Shown here in pieces: positions 61,796 through 64,000 of a DNA stretch of 64,000 bases. Location of the stretch: assembly GCF_014696135.1 (NCBI RefSeq), contig NZ_JACJPP010000022.1, positions 62,001-126,000 of the forward strand. The letters run 5' to 3'. The notes below the pieces were generated by a model. The model saw nothing but the letters and a program-made list of their open reading frames with translations. It was not told the DNA's origin and ran no database searches. Each line of letters opens with the position of its first letter. Position 1 is the first letter of the stretch. The stretch is from Nodosilinea sp. FACHB-141 (GTDB lineage: Bacteria; Cyanobacteriota; Cyanobacteriia; Phormidesmidales; Phormidesmidaceae). The position numbers and the translations under genes are program-made.

Positions 61796-61823
61796 CTCTG
61801 TATACAATAGACTGTATACAGAG
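61796..61823. promoter_or_regulatory. Candidate operator: two TGTATACA palindromes in a perfect inverted repeat
   Basis: The arms CTCTGTATACA (61796-61806) and TGTATACAGAG (61813-61823) are perfectly complementary, with a six-base spacer. Each arm contains the eight-base palindrome TGTATACA, centre to centre 14 bases apart. Boxes of this kind bind dimeric repressors such as GntR-family proteins (family knowledge). Position, 85 bases ahead of the amidohydrolase start and between it and PheS, fits control of that gene. The rest of the 330-base gap (61712-62047) shows no gene. Confidence 0.6.
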
Positions 61824-62047
61824 ACCTGGCAGAGTTCTGTTTAGAGAGAACTTTCTGCGAAACGATAGCTAGAAAGGTCCAATGAAGCCGCAACAGCAAC
61901 GCTGAGATTTAGCTCGGCGACCTACCGTATCGGAATAGGTGAACCGCTAAGCAATCGGAGCTTTGAACTGGGGGCCACATCAGCCATTTAAGAACTTGGT
62001 TCAGCTAACCCTAGCTTGCCCCTAAACAGGCCAGGGTTAGCAGGTAT

Positions 62048-63049
62048 TTAGAACTGTCGCAAAAACCGCAGGTCGCTGGTGTAAAGGCGGCGAATGTCGT
62101 CGATTTGGTGCTGAACCATGGCTAGGCGCTCTACCCCTAGTCCTGCCGCGAAGCCGCTGTAAACCTCAGGGTCATAACCGACAGATTTCAGCACGTTGGG
62201 GTCGATCATGCCGCAGCCCAGCACCTCTAGCCACTTGCCCTGCCACTCTACATCTACTTCAGCAGAGGGCTCGGTGAATGGGAAAAAGCTGGGCCGAAAC
62301 CGCACGGGAATCTCGCCGTAGAGCGCTTCTAGAAACACCTTGATGGTGCCTCGCAGGTCAGTGAAGGTAATGTCTGTATCCACTGCGAAGAACTCAATCT
62401 GGTGAAACACGGCGGCGTGGGTGGCATCTACTGTGTCGCGGCGATAGCAGCGCCCAATGGCAACGGCCCTCAAGGGCGGCTCATTGGCCTGCATGTAGCG
62501 AATTTGAGTGTTGGATGTGTGGGTGCGCATCAGATGGCCATTGGGCAGGTACAACGTGTCCTGCATATCGCGGGCCGGGTGGTCGGGCAGAAAGTTAAGG
62601 GCTTCGAAGTTATAGTAGTCAGTCTCAATTTCGGGGCCATCGGCGACGGTATAGCCCAACCCCACAAAAATATCAACGATGCGATCGATGATGCTATTGA
62701 TGGGGTGAATGCGGCCCTGGGGTTGGAAGATGCCAGGCATAGTGACATCTAAGGTTTCGGTGGCCAGCTGAGCCTCAATGCGAGCGGCTTCTAAAGCACT
62801 TTTGCCCTGATCAAGCTGGGTTTGAATGAGTTCTTTAACTTCGTTGGCCAACGCACCAATGCGGGGACGCTCTTCGGCGGAGAGTTTGCCCATGCCCCCC
62901 AGCACTTTAGAGAGTTGGCCCTTTTTGCCCAGGTAGCCAATGCGCAGCTGCTCCAGTTCATCTAGGGTGGCGGCGGCGGCGATCGCGCTCCTAGCAGCCT
63001 CCTTCATGGCCATTAGGTCGGTTTCGAGCGAGGTGGGTGCGGCGGTCAT
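62048..63049 (-). CDS. pheS: Phenylalanine-tRNA ligase alpha subunit
   Basis: PheS charges tRNA-Phe with phenylalanine together with PheT, which is not in this window. The 333-residue protein has the N-terminal coiled coil ([20 protein letters not shown]), then class II motif 1 ([20 protein letters not shown]), motif 2 ([12 protein letters not shown] and [10 protein letters not shown]) and motif 3 ([15 protein letters not shown]). The substrate-binding [12 protein letters not shown] segment is present. ATG 63049 ([11 protein letters not shown]) is preferred to one at 63106. The gene is divergent from surE, sharing a 118-base promoter region. Confidence 0.96.
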   Translation of the reverse strand: MTAAPTSLETDLMAMKEAARSAIAAAATLDELEQLRIGYLGKKGQLSKVLGGMGKLSAEERPRIGALANEVKELIQTQLDQGKSALEAARIEAQLATETLDVTMPGIFQPQGRIHPINSIIDRIVDIFVGLGYTVADGPEIETDYYNFEALNFLPDHPARDMQDTLYLPNGHLMRTHTSNTQIRYMQANEPPLRAVAIGRCYRRDTVDATHAAVFHQIEFFAVDTDITFTDLRGTIKVFLEALYGEIPVRFRPSFFPFTEPSAEVDVEWQGKWLEVLGCGMIDPNVLKSVGYDPEVYSGFAAGLGVERLAMVQHQIDDIRRLYTSDLRFLRQF

Positions 63050-63167
63050 TCTGCGTGTATGGTGCAACAACAATATAGGGAGGCTAGCCCGGCCAGCTCT
63101 GGGCAATACCTTGGCGCTCTAGGCTAGCTTTGGGCTTTGATTATTTTAGTGTGGCGGGGGAACAGTC

Positions 63168-64000
63168 ATGAACATTCTCATCAGCAACGACGACGGTATT
63201 TTTGCCCTAGGGATGCGCACCTTAGCCTCTACCCTAGCGGCGGCGGGTCACCGGGTTACCGTGGTGTGCCCCGATCGCGAGCGTTCCGCTACCGGCCATG
63301 GGCTCACGATGCACAAGCCAATTCGTGCTGAGATGATCGAGTCGGTGTTCAAAGATGACATTGAAGCCTGGAGTTGCTCTGGCACCCCCGCCGACTGCGT
63401 CAAGCTGGCCCTGGGGGCGCTGATGGCAACGCCCCCAGAGGTTGTGGTCTCAGGCATTAACCACGGCGCTAACCTGGGCACCGACGTGGTCTATTCCGGC
63501 ACAGTGTCGGCGGCGATGGAGGGGGTAATGGAGGGCATTCCAGCGATCGCCGTTAGTCTGACTAGCTTTACCCAGGGCAGCTTCGTCCCCGCTGCCGACT
63601 TCATTCGCGATCTGCTAAGCGATCGCGATCGTTTCCCCCTAGAGCGCCCCATGCTGCTCAACGTCAACGTGCCGGCGGTGGCGGCAGCGGAGATCAAAGG
63701 GGCCAAGATTACTCGCCAGGGCATTCGCCGCTATTTCGACCAGTTTGAAAAACGCCTCGATCCTCGGGGCAAAACCTACTACTGGCTAGCGGGGGAAGCC
63801 GTCGAAGACATCGAGGATCCCTTACCTAACCAAGGCTGGCCTCCCGAATTGACTCAGGCCATGACGGGTATTCCGACCGATGTGCAAGCGATTCGCGATC
63901 GCTATATCTCGGTTACGCCGCTGCAATATAACCTGACTGCCGTAGGCGATCTGTTAGATTTAGCCCAGGGTGAGCGGCCTCTGCTGCCAGAGCAAGTAGA
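63168..64000 (+). CDS. surE: SurE 5'/3'-nucleotidase (truncated by window end)
   Basis: SurE is a metal-dependent phosphatase of nucleoside 5'- and 3'-monophosphates and short polyphosphates, linked to stress survival. The start [17 protein letters not shown] contains the metal-binding D-D pair; [15 protein letters not shown] and [20 protein letters not shown] carry the remaining ligands (S and N). The reading frame is still open at the window's right edge after 277 residues, longer than the bacterial core but normal for cyanobacterial SurE with its C-terminal extension. ATG 63168 follows GGGGGAAC. It is divergent from pheS. Confidence 0.95.
   Translation, partial: MNILISNDDGIFALGMRTLASTLAAAGHRVTVVCPDRERSATGHGLTMHKPIRAEMIESVFKDDIEAWSCSGTPADCVKLALGALMATPPEVVVSGINHGANLGTDVVYSGTVSAAMEGVMEGIPAIAVSLTSFTQGSFVPAADFIRDLLSDRDRFPLERPMLLNVNVPAVAAAEIKGAKITRQGIRRYFDQFEKRLDPRGKTYYWLAGEAVEDIEDPLPNQGWPPELTQAMTGIPTDVQAIRDRYISVTPLQYNLTAVGDLLDLAQGERPLLPEQV

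Overview
The window is chromosomal DNA of a filamentous-type cyanobacterium, probably of the Leptolyngbya/Nodosilinea/Phormidium kind. The palindrome GCGATCGC (the HIP1 repeat typical of cyanobacteria) occurs throughout. Several genes are cyanobacterial or plastid-conserved (Ycf34, a Ycf36/CGLD27-type membrane protein, cyanobacteriochrome GAF domains, AAA-like proteins with propeller repeats, DUF4912). The exact genus is inference.

Region 1 (1-21.8 kb) is mostly housekeeping with some large cyanobacterial-only proteins: a Nudix hydrolase, Hsp33, a four-carbon acid sugar kinase family protein, initiator tRNA, class 3 asparaginase, Ycf36-like protein, RsfS, QueF, CCA-adding enzyme, Ycf34. Interleaved are a membrane-anchored coiled-coil protein with six acidic 64-residue repeats, an exported Glu/Ala-rich protein, a zinc-ribbon Ser/Thr kinase with WD40 repeats, and a 1232-residue fusion (phosphate-binding-like domain, WD40, membrane segment, TPR, DUF4912). 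A Tat-exported ferritin-like protein lies divergent to an ECF sigma/anti-sigma pair.

Region 2 (21.8-30.5 kb) holds a carotenoid oxygenase and then two co-directional AAA-like genes. The first has an N-terminal adaptor-like domain plus a TIR domain. The second has a membrane segment, a coiled coil and 19 tandem 37-residue propeller-like repeats. I infer a two-gene signalling or conflict (defence-like) module.

Region 3 (30.6-42.1 kb) is metabolic and signalling: a dihydroorotase-like protein lacking key metal ligands, translationally coupled to a two-domain histidine phosphatase that seems to start at CTG; an LLM-type oxidoreductase beside a GH13 amylase/trehalose-synthase-like enzyme; and a hybrid histidine kinase with seven PAS domains. 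Two inverted copies of one dispersed palindromic repeat bracket the block from 31.5 to 37.6 kb.

Region 4 (42.4-56.6 kb) is rich in light and second-messenger signalling: a free-standing HTH-like vWA-MoxR-associated domain protein, an HD phosphodiesterase-like protein, a microbial rhodopsin with a halorhodopsin-like TSI motif, a small acidic protein, a DUF2267 protein, a diguanylate cyclase with two cyanobacteriochrome-type GAF domains, a second copy of the HD protein coupled to an OppC-type permease, and several membrane or lipoprotein genes. The carotenoid oxygenase in region 2 could supply retinal to the rhodopsin (inference).

Region 5 (56.6-64 kb) has two glycosyltransferases, MsrA, an M20-family carbamoylase/allantoate amidohydrolase with a perfect upstream inverted repeat that looks like an operator, PheS, and SurE running off the right end. 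No rRNA, insertion sequence, prophage or CRISPR array was seen.
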